Assembly: GCF_026627445.1 (NCBI RefSeq)
Contig: NZ_JAPNLJ010000016.1
Coordinates: 124,001 to 188,000 of the forward strand
DNA from: Streptomyces sp. H27-H1
Lineage (GTDB): Bacteria > Actinomycetota > Actinomycetes > Streptomycetales > Streptomycetaceae
Length of the DNA stretch: 64,000 nt
Reading direction: 5' to 3'
This document shows positions 40,444 through 48,350 of this stretch, piece by piece; the first letter of the stretch is position 1; the number at the start of each line of letters is the position of its first letter. The notes below the pieces were generated by a model. The model saw only the letters and a program-made list of their open reading frames with translations. It was not told where the DNA came from and did no database searches. The translations under genes were made by a program, and so were the position numbers.

Positions 40444-42033
40444 ATGCTGCACCCGATGAACAAGCGTCCCCCCTTCAAGAAGCGCGCCGCCGTGCTACTG
40501 GCGGTCTCCACCATCGCCGCGGCCCTCGCGAGCCCGGTCACGGCCGCGGCCCCGGTCGCGGCCGCGCCGGCGCCCGCGCCCGGCGCCCCGCAGTGGTCCA
40601 ACTGCGCGACCTCCCGCTACCCGACTCTCCAGTGCGCCTCCCTCCGGGTCCCCCTCGACCACGACCGTCCCACCGGCCGGCAGATCTCCCTGGCCCTGAC
40701 CCGGGTCCCCCACACGGCCGCCCGCTCCCAGGGCCCGCTGCTGGTCAACCCCGGCGGGCCGGGCGGCAGCGGCCGCACCCTGGCCGGGTACATCGCCGCC
40801 GCGCTGCCCAAGGAGGTCGCGGCCCAGTTCGACGTGATCGGCTTCGACCCCCGGGGCGTCGGCAAGAGCGAGCCCACCATCGACTGCGGCGCGGCCCACT
40901 TCACCCCCGTACGGCCCGACTCCGTGCCGCTGGACACGGAGACCGAGCGGGCCAACCTGGAGCGGGTGAAGTCCTTCGCCGAGTCCTGCCAGACCAAGCA
41001 CGCGGACGTGCTCCCGTACATCGACACGGTGTCGGCGGCCCGTGACCTCGAAGTGCTGCGCACGGCGCTGCGGGCGGAGAAGCTGAGCTACTTCGGCTAC
41101 TCCTACGGCACCTACCTGGGCGCGGTGTACGCCAAGCTCCACCCCGGCCGCGTGCACCGCCTCGTCCTGGACTCGGTCGTCGACCCTGCCGGGGTCTGGT
41201 ACGAGGACAATCTCGCCCAGGACCAGGCCTTCGACTCCCGCCACAAGGCCTTCCTGGCGTGGGTGGCCCGGTACGACGCCACGTACCACCTCGGCACGGA
41301 CCCGGCGGAGGTCGAGGCCCGCTGGTACGAGATGCGTTCCGCGCTGCGCACGGCCCCGGCGGGCGCCAAGGTGGGCCCGGCGGAGCTGGAGGACACCTTC
41401 ATGCCGGGCGGCTACTTCAACGGCTACTGGCCCCACCTCGCGGCGGCCTTCGCCTCGTACTCCGTGGACGGCGACCCGAAGCCGCTGGTGTCCGCGTACG
41501 AGAAGTTCGGCGCGGTGGAGCCCTCGGCGGGCAACAGCTACAGCGTGTACACGGCCGTGCAGTGCCGGGACTCCGCGTGGCCCAAGGACTGGAACCAGTG
41601 GCGGGCCGACATGTGGCGCACGCACGCCAAGGCGCCCTTCATGACCTGGAACAACGCCTGGTACAACGCCCCGTGCGCGTTCTGGCCGGCCGAGTCGCTG
41701 CAGGCCCCGGACGTCACCAACACGGCGCTCCCGCAGGCGCTCCTCTTCCAGGCGACCGAGGACGCGGCGACCCCGTACGAGGGCGCGGTGAGCATGCGGC
41801 GCAAGCTCGCGGGCTCGGCGCTGGTGGTCGAGGAGGGCGGCGGCAACCACGGCATCGCGCTCAGCGGCAACAAGTGCCTGGACGAGAAGCTGTCCGCGTA
41901 CCTGCTGACGGGCAAGGCCTCGGACGCCGTCTGCCCCGCCCAGCCGGCCCCCACCCCGGTCCCGGCGACCCGCGCGGTCCCGGCATCGGCGGGCGGCGCC
42001 GCGCTGCACGGTCTGCTCGGCTTCCGGGGCTAG
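40444..42033 (+). CDS. secreted tripeptidyl aminopeptidase (alpha/beta-hydrolase, Tap/SlpD-E type)
   Basis: 529 residues. The basic N-terminus and hydrophobic stretch (KKRAAVLLAVSTIAAALASP) form a Sec signal, with cleavage near PVTAAAPVAAA. Motifs: LLVNPGGPGGSGRTL (oxyanion HGGPGGSG type), FDVIGFDPRGVGKSEP, SYFGYSYGTYLGAVYAKLHP (nucleophile GYSYG), then TAP-like C-terminal LLFQATEDAATPYEGA (Asp) and EGGGNHGIAL (His). Streptomyces Tap/Slp enzymes remove tripeptides from secreted proteins. GGGAGGCCCC precedes the ATG; ATG 40456 is an alternative. Monocistronic, followed by the MITE. Confidence 0.92.
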   Translation: MLHPMNKRPPFKKRAAVLLAVSTIAAALASPVTAAAPVAAAPAPAPGAPQWSNCATSRYPTLQCASLRVPLDHDRPTGRQISLALTRVPHTAARSQGPLLVNPGGPGGSGRTLAGYIAAALPKEVAAQFDVIGFDPRGVGKSEPTIDCGAAHFTPVRPDSVPLDTETERANLERVKSFAESCQTKHADVLPYIDTVSAARDLEVLRTALRAEKLSYFGYSYGTYLGAVYAKLHPGRVHRLVLDSVVDPAGVWYEDNLAQDQAFDSRHKAFLAWVARYDATYHLGTDPAEVEARWYEMRSALRTAPAGAKVGPAELEDTFMPGGYFNGYWPHLAAAFASYSVDGDPKPLVSAYEKFGAVEPSAGNSYSVYTAVQCRDSAWPKDWNQWRADMWRTHAKAPFMTWNNAWYNAPCAFWPAESLQAPDVTNTALPQALLFQATEDAATPYEGAVSMRRKLAGSALVVEEGGGNHGIALSGNKCLDEKLSAYLLTGKASDAVCPAQPAPTPVPATRAVPASAGGAALHGLLGFRG

Positions 42034-42080
42034 TCGTCCCTTTCGGATCAGGCCCGGCCCGATCGGACGGGCACTCCCTA

Positions 42081-42266
42081 GTGCTGTGACCGGAAAGGTT
42101 CACCGCGTCGCGGCGCCCGGCACGGCACCTCTCCCCCAGCTACCGCGGGGAGGTGCCCCCGGCGTTGTCGGACCACGCCGGTACGTCCAGTACGGGTCGT
42201 GGTCCTCCGCCTTGCGATGCACCACACCAGACACCGCGACCCGGCAAACCTTTCCGGCCACAGCAC
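42081..42266. mobile_element. 186-bp MITE-like element with TA target duplication
   Basis: Terminal inverted repeats GTGCTGTGACCGGAAAGGTT (left) and GTGCTGTGGCCGGAAAGGTT (right, complement) differ at one base in 20, and TA flanks both ends (42079-42080 and 42267-42268). Insertion at TA is typical of IS630/Tc1-related transposases. The interior holds no transposase, only a short open frame on the minus strand. I recall similar roughly 190-bp repeats being common in Streptomyces chromosomes. It sits between the peptidase stop and the RidA start without interrupting either. Confidence 0.8.
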
Positions 42267-42306
42267 TAGCTAGGCGGTAGCGGCCCGAGCGGGCAGGATC
42301 GCTCCC

Positions 42307-42792
42307 ATGACCACTCCGCAGCAGGACCACCTCACCCGCATCGCCGCGCCTCAGGGCGTCGCCCCGGGCACCGGCTACAACCACGTCGTCTGGGGCACGG
42401 GGCGGTTCGTCGCCGTGTCCGGGCAGGTCGCCTTCGACGAGAAGGGCGAGCTGGTCGGCGACGGCGACGCCGCCGCCCAGGCCCGTCAGGTGTTCGAGAA
42501 CCTGAGCCGGTGCCTGGCGGCCGCCGGGGCGACCGTCGAGGACGTGGTGAAGCTGACGTACTTCGTCACGGACGTCGCCCACCTCCCCGCCGTACGCGTG
42601 GCCCGTGACGAGGTGTTCGCCCCGGACCGCCTGCCGGCCTCCTCGGCGGTCCAGGTGTCGGCGCTGTTCCGGCCCGAACTGCTGATGGAGATCGAGGCCT
42701 TCGCCATCGTCCCGGAGCAGACCGGGCCCCAGCCCGGGTCAGGCTTCGGGACCGGCTTCGGAACCGGGTTCAAGACCGGGTTCGCTAGCTGA
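42307..42792 (+). CDS. RidA (YjgF/YER057c/UK114) family protein
   Basis: 161 residues. The fold is shown by YNHVVWGTGRFVAVSGQVAF, ARQVFENLSRCLAAAGATVE, DVVKLTYFVTDVAHLPAVR, LPASSAVQVSALFRPELLME and IEAFAIV. The catalytic Arg of RidA (normally R105 in 'PxRxxV') is replaced by Ser in PASSAV, so classical enamine/imine deaminase activity may be altered, placing it in an Rid subfamily. A C-terminal repeat tail GFGTGFGTGFKTGF comes from DNA repeats. It converges with and overlaps the HEAT-like gene by 8 bp. Confidence 0.88.
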   Translation: MTTPQQDHLTRIAAPQGVAPGTGYNHVVWGTGRFVAVSGQVAFDEKGELVGDGDAAAQARQVFENLSRCLAAAGATVEDVVKLTYFVTDVAHLPAVRVARDEVFAPDRLPASSAVQVSALFRPELLMEIEAFAIVPEQTGPQPGSGFGTGFGTGFKTGFAS

Positions 42793-43354
42793 GCTCCAGC
42801 CCCCGCAGGGCCACCGTCGCCGCCACCGCCAGCCGGGGGTGCGACTGGGCCCGGGTCAGGACCTCGCGGGCGCGCTGGTCGGCCAGCGCGCCCAGCCCCT
42901 CCACGCAGGCCAGGGCCACCCGCCAGTACGGGTCGTGCGGCGCGAGCAGCCGGGACAGGGTGCGGATCAGGGCCGGGGCGGACTCCGGGGCGCGCAGCGC
43001 CGCCAGCAGCCGGACCGGGTGCAGGGCGTAGGCCGTGCGCAGTTCGTTCGTGGCCAGCGCCGCCGCCGCGCGGGCGGTGCGCGGGTCCCCGAGGACGGCC
43101 AGCGCCCGCGCGGCCGCCTCGCAGCGCGGCGGGTCCCGGTGGTTGAGCAGCAGCACCAGGGACTCGAAGGCGCGCCGGTCGCCGGCCAGTCCCAGCCGGT
43201 AGGCGGCCAGTTCGCGGGCCCACAGGGGCAGACCGGCGGAGGTCAGGGAGGCCGCCAGGCCCTCCGCGTCCGCCGCCAGCAGTGCCTCGTACCGCGCCCC
43301 GCCACCCGGGGCCTGCCCGGCTTCCGCCCGCAGACGGTCCAACACGTCGTTCAC
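42785..43354 (-). CDS. HEAT-repeat protein
   Basis: 189 residues, entirely helical, with three or four HEAT/PBS-lyase-like units: WARELAAYRLGLAGDRRAFE, CEAAARALAVLGDPRTARAA, PVRLLAALRAPESAPALIRT and WRVALACVEGLGALADQRAR. Such repeats form protein-binding solenoids; no catalysis is expected. Orthologues beside ethylmalonyl-CoA genes have been mislabelled adenylosuccinate lyase in some genomes, to my recollection. It is divergent from the 3-hydroxyacyl-CoA dehydrogenase gene, so a shared control region is possible. Confidence 0.82.
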   Translation of the reverse strand: MNDVLDRLRAEAGQAPGGGARYEALLAADAEGLAASLTSAGLPLWARELAAYRLGLAGDRRAFESLVLLLNHRDPPRCEAAARALAVLGDPRTARAAAALATNELRTAYALHPVRLLAALRAPESAPALIRTLSRLLAPHDPYWRVALACVEGLGALADQRAREVLTRAQSHPRLAVAATVALRGLELS

Positions 43355-43757
43355 GCGGCCACCCTAGAGCAGCCGGTTGATCGATGATCGATGATCGGTA
43401 CATTTGGGCGGTACAGGTCACATCTGCGTGCTCTGGCGGACCAGTTGGCCAAGCGTTACTGTCCCTACAACACGTACGGGGACGGCCTGGTGACGCAGCC
43501 GCCTCGTGCCAGTCGATTCTGCACGACTTCTGTACGACCTCACGGCGTGACCCCGGGACAGGGCTCCGCCGCTTGCGCCCCACGGGCTTCTTCTCCCCTG
43601 GGATCCCCCATTCCGCCCGGGATCCCCGGTTCCTGCCGAAATCCCCCGGTCTCTCCGGGAGCCCCGGGCTTCTCCGCACGGTTTTCCGTACGGCACCCGC
43701 GCGCGCCGTGCACCGCGCGCCCCCTCAGTCGTCACCCTCTTCCACTGGAGTCCCGCG
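43355..43757. other. 403-bp divergent control region between HEAT-repeat and 3-hydroxyacyl-CoA dehydrogenase genes
   Basis: No gene is supported here. It begins with the 7-bp tandem repeat TGATCGA x3 (43379-43399), part of which (CGATGATCGAT, 43382-43392) recurs on the other strand upstream of ccr at 46698-46708. Several GGGATCCCC-like elements lie around 43600-43655. No cobalamin riboswitch signature was found. Confidence 0.6.
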
Positions 43758-45590
43758 ATGGACCTTCCGTCCACGTCCGGTCAGCCCTCCCCCTCCTCCC
43801 GGCCCTCCCGTCCCGCCCTGCAGACCATCGCCGTCGTCGGTCTCGGCACGATGGGCTCCGGCATCGCCGAGGTCCTCGCCCGGGCCGGCCGCGAGGTCAT
43901 CGGCATCGACATCAGCGAGGCGGCCGCCCGCCGGGCCACCAAGGCCCTCGCGGCGGCCACCGCCCGCTCGGTGGTCCGCGAGCAGCTCACCGAGCAGGAG
44001 CGCGAGGGGGTGCTCGCCCGCTTCCGCACCTTCTCCGATCTGGGCGCCGCCGCCGACGCCGATCTCGTCATCGAGGTGGTCCCCGAGTCCTACGAGATCA
44101 AGCAGCGGATCTTCCGCGAGCTCGACGCGATCGTGCGGCCCACCGCGATCCTGGCCACCGGCACCAACGCCCTGTCGGTGACGCGGATGGCCGCCGAGTC
44201 CCAGCGCCCGGAGCGCGTGGTCGGCCTGCACTTCTTCAACCCGGCCCCGGCGATGAAACTGGTCGAGGTCGTCTCCAGCGTGCTGACGGCCCCGCCCGCC
44301 GTCGAGGCGGTCACCACGCTGGCCCGCGAGCTCGGCAAGGAGCCCGTCTCGGTCGGCGACCGCCCGGGCTTCGTCGCCGACGGCCTGCTGTTCGGCTATC
44401 TCAACCAGGCCGCCGCCATGTACGAGGCGAAGTACGCCTCCCGTGAGGACATCGACGCGGCGATGAAGCTGGGCTGCGGCCTGCCGATGGGACCGCTCGC
44501 ACTGCTCGACCTGATCGGCGTGGACACGGCCCGCACCGTCCTGGAGGCCATGTACACGGCCTCGGGCGACCGGCTGCACGCCCCGGCGCCGATCCTCGGC
44601 CACCTCGCCGAGGCGGGCCTGACCGGGCAGAAGTCCGGGCGCGGCTTCTACACGTACGAGGCTCCGGGCAGCCAGGTCGTCGTCCGCGACCTGCAGACCC
44701 CGCCGGACGGGGATCTGGTCCGGGCGAGCCGTCCGGTGAACTCGGTCGGCGTGGCCGGTTCGGGCACGATGGCGAGCGGGATCGCGCAGGTCTTCGCGCA
44801 GGCCGGCTTCCCCGTGGTGCTGGCGGCCCGCAGTCAGGAGAAGGCCGACGCGGCGAAGGCCGCGATCACCAAGTCGCTGGCCCGCGCGGTGGACCGGGGC
44901 CGTCTGACGGCGGAGGCCGCCGCCGCCACCGTGGGCCGGATCACCGCGGCGGGTTCGCTGGACGCCTTCGCCGATGTGGATCTGGCCGTGGAGGCCGTCG
45001 CCGAGGACCTCCAGGTGAAGCAGGAGCTGTTCCGGGCCCTGGACAAGGCCTGCAAGCCCGGCGCGGTGCTCGCCACCACGACCTCCTCGCTCCCGGTGAT
45101 CGCGATCGCCCGCGCGACCTCGCGGCCCGAGGACGTGATCGGCATGCACTTCTTCAACCCGGCCCCGGCGATGAAGCTGGTCGAGGTGGTCCGGACGGTC
45201 CTGACCGCCGACGACGTGCACGCGACGGTCCGCCGGATCTGCGGGCAGGTCCGTAAGCACCCGGTGGACTGCGGGGACCGGGCCGGCTTCATCGTGAACG
45301 CGCTGCTGTTCCCGTACCTCAACAACGCGATCAAGATGGTCGAGCAGCACTACGCCGGCATCGACGACATCGACGCGGCGATGAAGCTGGGCGGCGGCTA
45401 CCCGATGGGGCCCTTCGAGCTCCTCGACGTGGTCGGCCTGGACGTGTCGCTGGCGATCGAGCAGGTCCTGCACAAGGAGTTCCGCGACCCGGGCCTGGCC
45501 CCGTCCCCGCTGCTGGAGCACCTGGTCGCGGCGGGCTGCCTGGGCCGGAAGACCGGCCGCGGATTCCGTGAGTACGCCCCCCGCCGGTAA
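43758..45590 (+). CDS. two-domain 3-hydroxyacyl-CoA (3-hydroxybutyryl-CoA) dehydrogenase
   Basis: 610 residues formed by two complete copies of the 3-hydroxyacyl-CoA dehydrogenase fold. Copy 1 (about 22-310) has TIAVVGLGTMGSGIAEVLAR and HFFNPAPAMKLVEVV. Copy 2 (about 328-605) has VGVAGSGTMASGIAQVFAQA and the same HFFNPAPAMKLVEVV. Both keep the catalytic His-Glu pair region. It oxidises (S)-3-hydroxybutyryl-CoA or works in reverse to supply crotonyl-CoA for Ccr. The position 1.4 kb before ccr fits the ethylmalonyl-CoA pathway. No enoyl-CoA hydratase domain is fused. No clear reason is visible for needing two domains. Confidence 0.93.
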   Translation: MDLPSTSGQPSPSSRPSRPALQTIAVVGLGTMGSGIAEVLARAGREVIGIDISEAAARRATKALAAATARSVVREQLTEQEREGVLARFRTFSDLGAAADADLVIEVVPESYEIKQRIFRELDAIVRPTAILATGTNALSVTRMAAESQRPERVVGLHFFNPAPAMKLVEVVSSVLTAPPAVEAVTTLARELGKEPVSVGDRPGFVADGLLFGYLNQAAAMYEAKYASREDIDAAMKLGCGLPMGPLALLDLIGVDTARTVLEAMYTASGDRLHAPAPILGHLAEAGLTGQKSGRGFYTYEAPGSQVVVRDLQTPPDGDLVRASRPVNSVGVAGSGTMASGIAQVFAQAGFPVVLAARSQEKADAAKAAITKSLARAVDRGRLTAEAAAATVGRITAAGSLDAFADVDLAVEAVAEDLQVKQELFRALDKACKPGAVLATTTSSLPVIAIARATSRPEDVIGMHFFNPAPAMKLVEVVRTVLTADDVHATVRRICGQVRKHPVDCGDRAGFIVNALLFPYLNNAIKMVEQHYAGIDDIDAAMKLGGGYPMGPFELLDVVGLDVSLAIEQVLHKEFRDPGLAPSPLLEHLVAAGCLGRKTGRGFREYAPRR

Positions 45591-45777
45591 TCCGCTGCAG
45601 GCACACGAGCCCCAAGAGCAGGATGCGTGGGGAGGGCTGCTCGGGTCCGCCGGACCCTCACGGCGGACGAACCCTCCCGAGGAGCACTGTGTCCCCAGTG
45701 CCGGCCCTCCCCCGCATCCATTCCCGCCCCAGCCCCCTCGGGAGCGCTCTCCCGCACGAATGAAGTACTTTCGCTCT

Positions 45778-46605
45778 ATGTCCCAGCCCGCCAAGACCTC
45801 GCCCCGCGCCTCAGCGGCCTCCGACGCCCCGGAGACCCCGGCCGTCACCAAGGCGGCCGCACAGCGGCTCAAGATGCGCCGCGAGCTCGCGGCGGCCGCC
45901 ATGGAGCTCTTCGCGAACAAGGGGTACGAGGCCACGACGGTCGACGAGATCGCCTCGGTGGCCGGGGTCGCGCGCCGGACCTTCTTCCGGCACTTCCGGT
46001 CCAAGGAAGAGGCAATCTTCCCGGACCACGACGACACCCTGACCCGCGCGGAGGCCGTCCTCGACGTGGCCCCGGCGCACGAGCACCCGCTCGACACGGT
46101 GTGCCGGGGAATCAAGGAAGTCATGAAGATGTACGCCGCCTCGCCGGCGGTGTCGGTGGAGCGCTACCGGCTCACCCGCGAGGTACCGGCGCTGCGGGAG
46201 CGGGAGATCGCCTCGGTCGCCCGGTACGAGCGGCTGTTCACCCGCTATCTGCTGGCCCATTTCGACGAGACCGACCACCACGACGGCAACGACGACCCGC
46301 TGCTGGCGGAGGTCGCCGCCTCGGCGGTGGTCACGGCCCACAACCACGTGCTGCGGCGCTGGCTGCGGGCGGGCGGGCAGGGGGACGTGGAGGCGCAGCT
46401 GGACCACGCCTTCTCGATCGTGCGCAAGACCTTCGGCAGCGGGATCGGCGCGGGACGCACGCTGAACACGGCGGCGGCGCCCGCTCCCGCGCCGGCCTCG
46501 GTACGTACGCAGGGTGAGGTCCTGGTGGCGGTGGCCCGTACGGACGCCCCGCTGGACGAGGTCATGCGGACCATCGAAGAGGCACTCAGAAACAAGCAGG
46601 GCTGA
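45778..46605 (+). CDS. TetR-family transcriptional regulator of the ethylmalonyl-CoA cluster
   Basis: 275 residues from ATG 45778 (MSQPAKTSPRAS...); an ATG six codons earlier is also possible. The helix-turn-helix is at about 38-82: ELAAAAMELFANKGYEATTV and DEIASVAGVARRTFFRHF. The C-terminal ligand domain includes ERYRLTREVPALREREIASV. It lies between the dehydrogenase and ccr, all on the same strand, and ends in a terminator with a T-tract. Two near-identical 13-bp palindromic sites at the ccr promoter are the likely target. The effector may be an acyl-CoA (inference). Confidence 0.9.
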   Translation: MSQPAKTSPRASAASDAPETPAVTKAAAQRLKMRRELAAAAMELFANKGYEATTVDEIASVAGVARRTFFRHFRSKEEAIFPDHDDTLTRAEAVLDVAPAHEHPLDTVCRGIKEVMKMYAASPAVSVERYRLTREVPALREREIASVARYERLFTRYLLAHFDETDHHDGNDDPLLAEVAASAVVTAHNHVLRRWLRAGGQGDVEAQLDHAFSIVRKTFGSGIGAGRTLNTAAAPAPAPASVRTQGEVLVAVARTDAPLDEVMRTIEEALRNKQG

Positions 46606-46630
46606 AACTCCTGCGCGACACACGTCACAG

Positions 46631-46665
46631 CGGCCGCTCCCGTTCCGGGGGCGGCCGTTTTGTTT
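46631..46665 (+). terminator. Rho-independent terminator after the TetR gene
   Basis: Stem CGGCCGCTCCC / GGGGGCGGCCG (one G-U wobble), loop GTTCC, then TTTTGTTT. It is one of the few with a T-tract here. It isolates TetR from ccr, so ccr needs its own promoter. Confidence 0.88.
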
Positions 46666-46748
46666 GTCCGAGTTGCCCCTACTCGCGGGTAACTCTGATC
46701 GATCATCGCTCATTCGCGCAGGCCAATCGGCAAATGAGAGAAAGTTTT

Positions 46749-46790
46749 GGCACGCGGTGCCTTGCTGAGTGACACGGGGTGCCATACGTT
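46749..46790 (+). promoter_or_regulatory. ccr promoter with tandem operator-like palindromes
   Basis: -35 TTGCTG (46762-46767), a 17-nt spacer and -10 TACGTT (46785-46790) give a plausible vegetative promoter. GGCACGCGGTGCC (46749-46761) abuts the -35, and its near copy GACACGGGGTGCC (46771-46783, 11 of 13 identical) fills the spacer; centres are 22 bp (two helical turns) apart. This is the arrangement expected for cooperative TetR binding that blocks RNA polymerase. Confidence 0.6.
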
Positions 46791-46981
46791 GAATCTCGTC
46801 CGGATGTCCCCGCGATCCAGCCCACTCGGCACGGAACGCGCCCCGGATGCCTGCGTCACCAGGCCCCCGCACCGCCCCACCACAGGCAACGCGCAGCAGC
46901 ATCCCAGCCGAATCGACGGCACCCCACCCCATCCCGTTTCCCTCAGCGCACCCTCATCAGCGCACGGCCGGAGGCAACACC

Positions 46982-48319
46982 GTGAAGGACATCCTGGACG
47001 CGATCCAGTCGCAGGCCGCGACGGCCGCCGACTTCGCCGCCCTGCCGCTCCCCGACTCGTACCGCGCGATCACCGTGCACAAGGACGAGGCGGAGATGTT
47101 CGCCGGGCTCACCTCCCGCGAGAAGGACCCGCGCAAGTCCCTGCACCTCGACGAGGTCCCCCTGCCCGAGCTGGGTCCGGGCGAGGCCCTGGTCGCCGTC
47201 ATGGCTTCCTCGGTCAACTACAACTCCGTGTGGACCTCGATCTTCGAGCCGGTGTCCACCTTCAGCTTCCTGGAGCGCTACGGGCGCCTCTCGGAGCTCA
47301 CCAAGCGCCACGACCTGCCTTACCACATCATCGGTTCCGACCTCTCGGGCGTCGTCCTGCGCACCGGCCCCGGCGTCAACGCCTGGAAGCCGGGCGACGA
47401 GGTCGTCGCGCACTGCCTGTCGGTCGAGCTGGAGTCCTCCGACGGCCACAACGACACGATGCTCGACCCCGAGCAGCGCATCTGGGGCTTCGAGACCAAC
47501 TTCGGCGGCCTGGCGGAGATCGCGCTGGTCAAGTCGAACCAGCTGATGCCCAAGCCCGACCACCTCAGCTGGGAGGAGGCCGCCTCCCCCGGCCTGGTCA
47601 ACTCCACCGCGTACCGCCAGCTGGTCTCCCGCAACGGCGCCGGCATGAAGCAGGGCGACAACGTCCTGATCTGGGGCGCGAGCGGCGGGCTCGGCTCGTA
47701 CGCGACCCAGTTCGCGCTGGCCGGCGGCGCCAATCCGATCTGCGTGGTCTCCAGCCCGGAGAAGGCGGACATCTGCCGGGCGATGGGCGCGACCGCGGTC
47801 ATCGACCGCAACGCCGAGGGCTACAAGTTCTGGAAGGACGAGCACACCCAGGACCCGAAGGAGTGGAAGCGGTTCGGCAAGCGCATCCGCGAGCTCACCG
47901 GCGGCGAGGACATCGACATCGTCTTCGAGCACCCGGGCCGCGAGACCTTCGGCGCCTCGGTCTACGTCACCCGCAAGGGCGGCACCATCACCACCTGCGC
48001 CTCGACCTCGGGCTACATGCACGAGTACGACAACCGCTACCTGTGGATGTCCCTGAAGAAGATCATCGGCTCGCACTTCGCGAACTACCGCGAGGCCTGG
48101 GAGGCCAACCGCCTGATCTCGAAGGGCAAGATCCACCCCACCCTGTCGCGGGTCTACTCCCTGGAGGAGACCGGCCAGGCAGCCTACGACGTCCACCGCA
48201 ACCTCCACCAGGGCAAGGTCGGCGTCCTCTGCCTGGCCCCCGAAGAGGGCCTGGGCGTCCGGGACCACGAGATGCGCGCCACGCACCTCGACGCCATCAA
48301 CCGCTTCCGCAACATCTGA
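46982..48319 (+). CDS. ccr: crotonyl-CoA carboxylase/reductase
   Basis: 445 residues from GTG 46982, preceded by GGAGG at 7 bp; upstream in-frame codons give only Pro-rich sequence. It is a zinc-less medium-chain reductase: SSVNYNSVWTSIFEPVSTFS, YHIIGSDLSGVVLRTGPGVN, the NADPH loop VLIWGASGGLGSYATQFALA and TTCASTSGYMHEYDNRYLWM. These are hallmarks of Ccr, which reductively carboxylates crotonyl-CoA to ethylmalonyl-CoA with CO2 and NADPH. The product feeds the ethylmalonyl-CoA pathway and polyketide extender pools. The ecm start follows 32 bp downstream. Confidence 0.97.
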   Translation: MKDILDAIQSQAATAADFAALPLPDSYRAITVHKDEAEMFAGLTSREKDPRKSLHLDEVPLPELGPGEALVAVMASSVNYNSVWTSIFEPVSTFSFLERYGRLSELTKRHDLPYHIIGSDLSGVVLRTGPGVNAWKPGDEVVAHCLSVELESSDGHNDTMLDPEQRIWGFETNFGGLAEIALVKSNQLMPKPDHLSWEEAASPGLVNSTAYRQLVSRNGAGMKQGDNVLIWGASGGLGSYATQFALAGGANPICVVSSPEKADICRAMGATAVIDRNAEGYKFWKDEHTQDPKEWKRFGKRIRELTGGEDIDIVFEHPGRETFGASVYVTRKGGTITTCASTSGYMHEYDNRYLWMSLKKIIGSHFANYREAWEANRLISKGKIHPTLSRVYSLEETGQAAYDVHRNLHQGKVGVLCLAPEEGLGVRDHEMRATHLDAINRFRNI

Positions 48320-48350
48320 GACCCCTCAAAGGCCAAAGGGACAGCCTGAG

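Noticed and set aside
42078..42266. 62-codon minus-strand frame as a gene
   Set aside because: It coincides exactly with the MITE and its inverted repeats; no homology-like features.
43355..43757. Possible cobalamin riboswitch ahead of the B12-dependent pathway
   Set aside because: No B12-box-like conserved sequence or suitable fold was found here or in 46606-46981.
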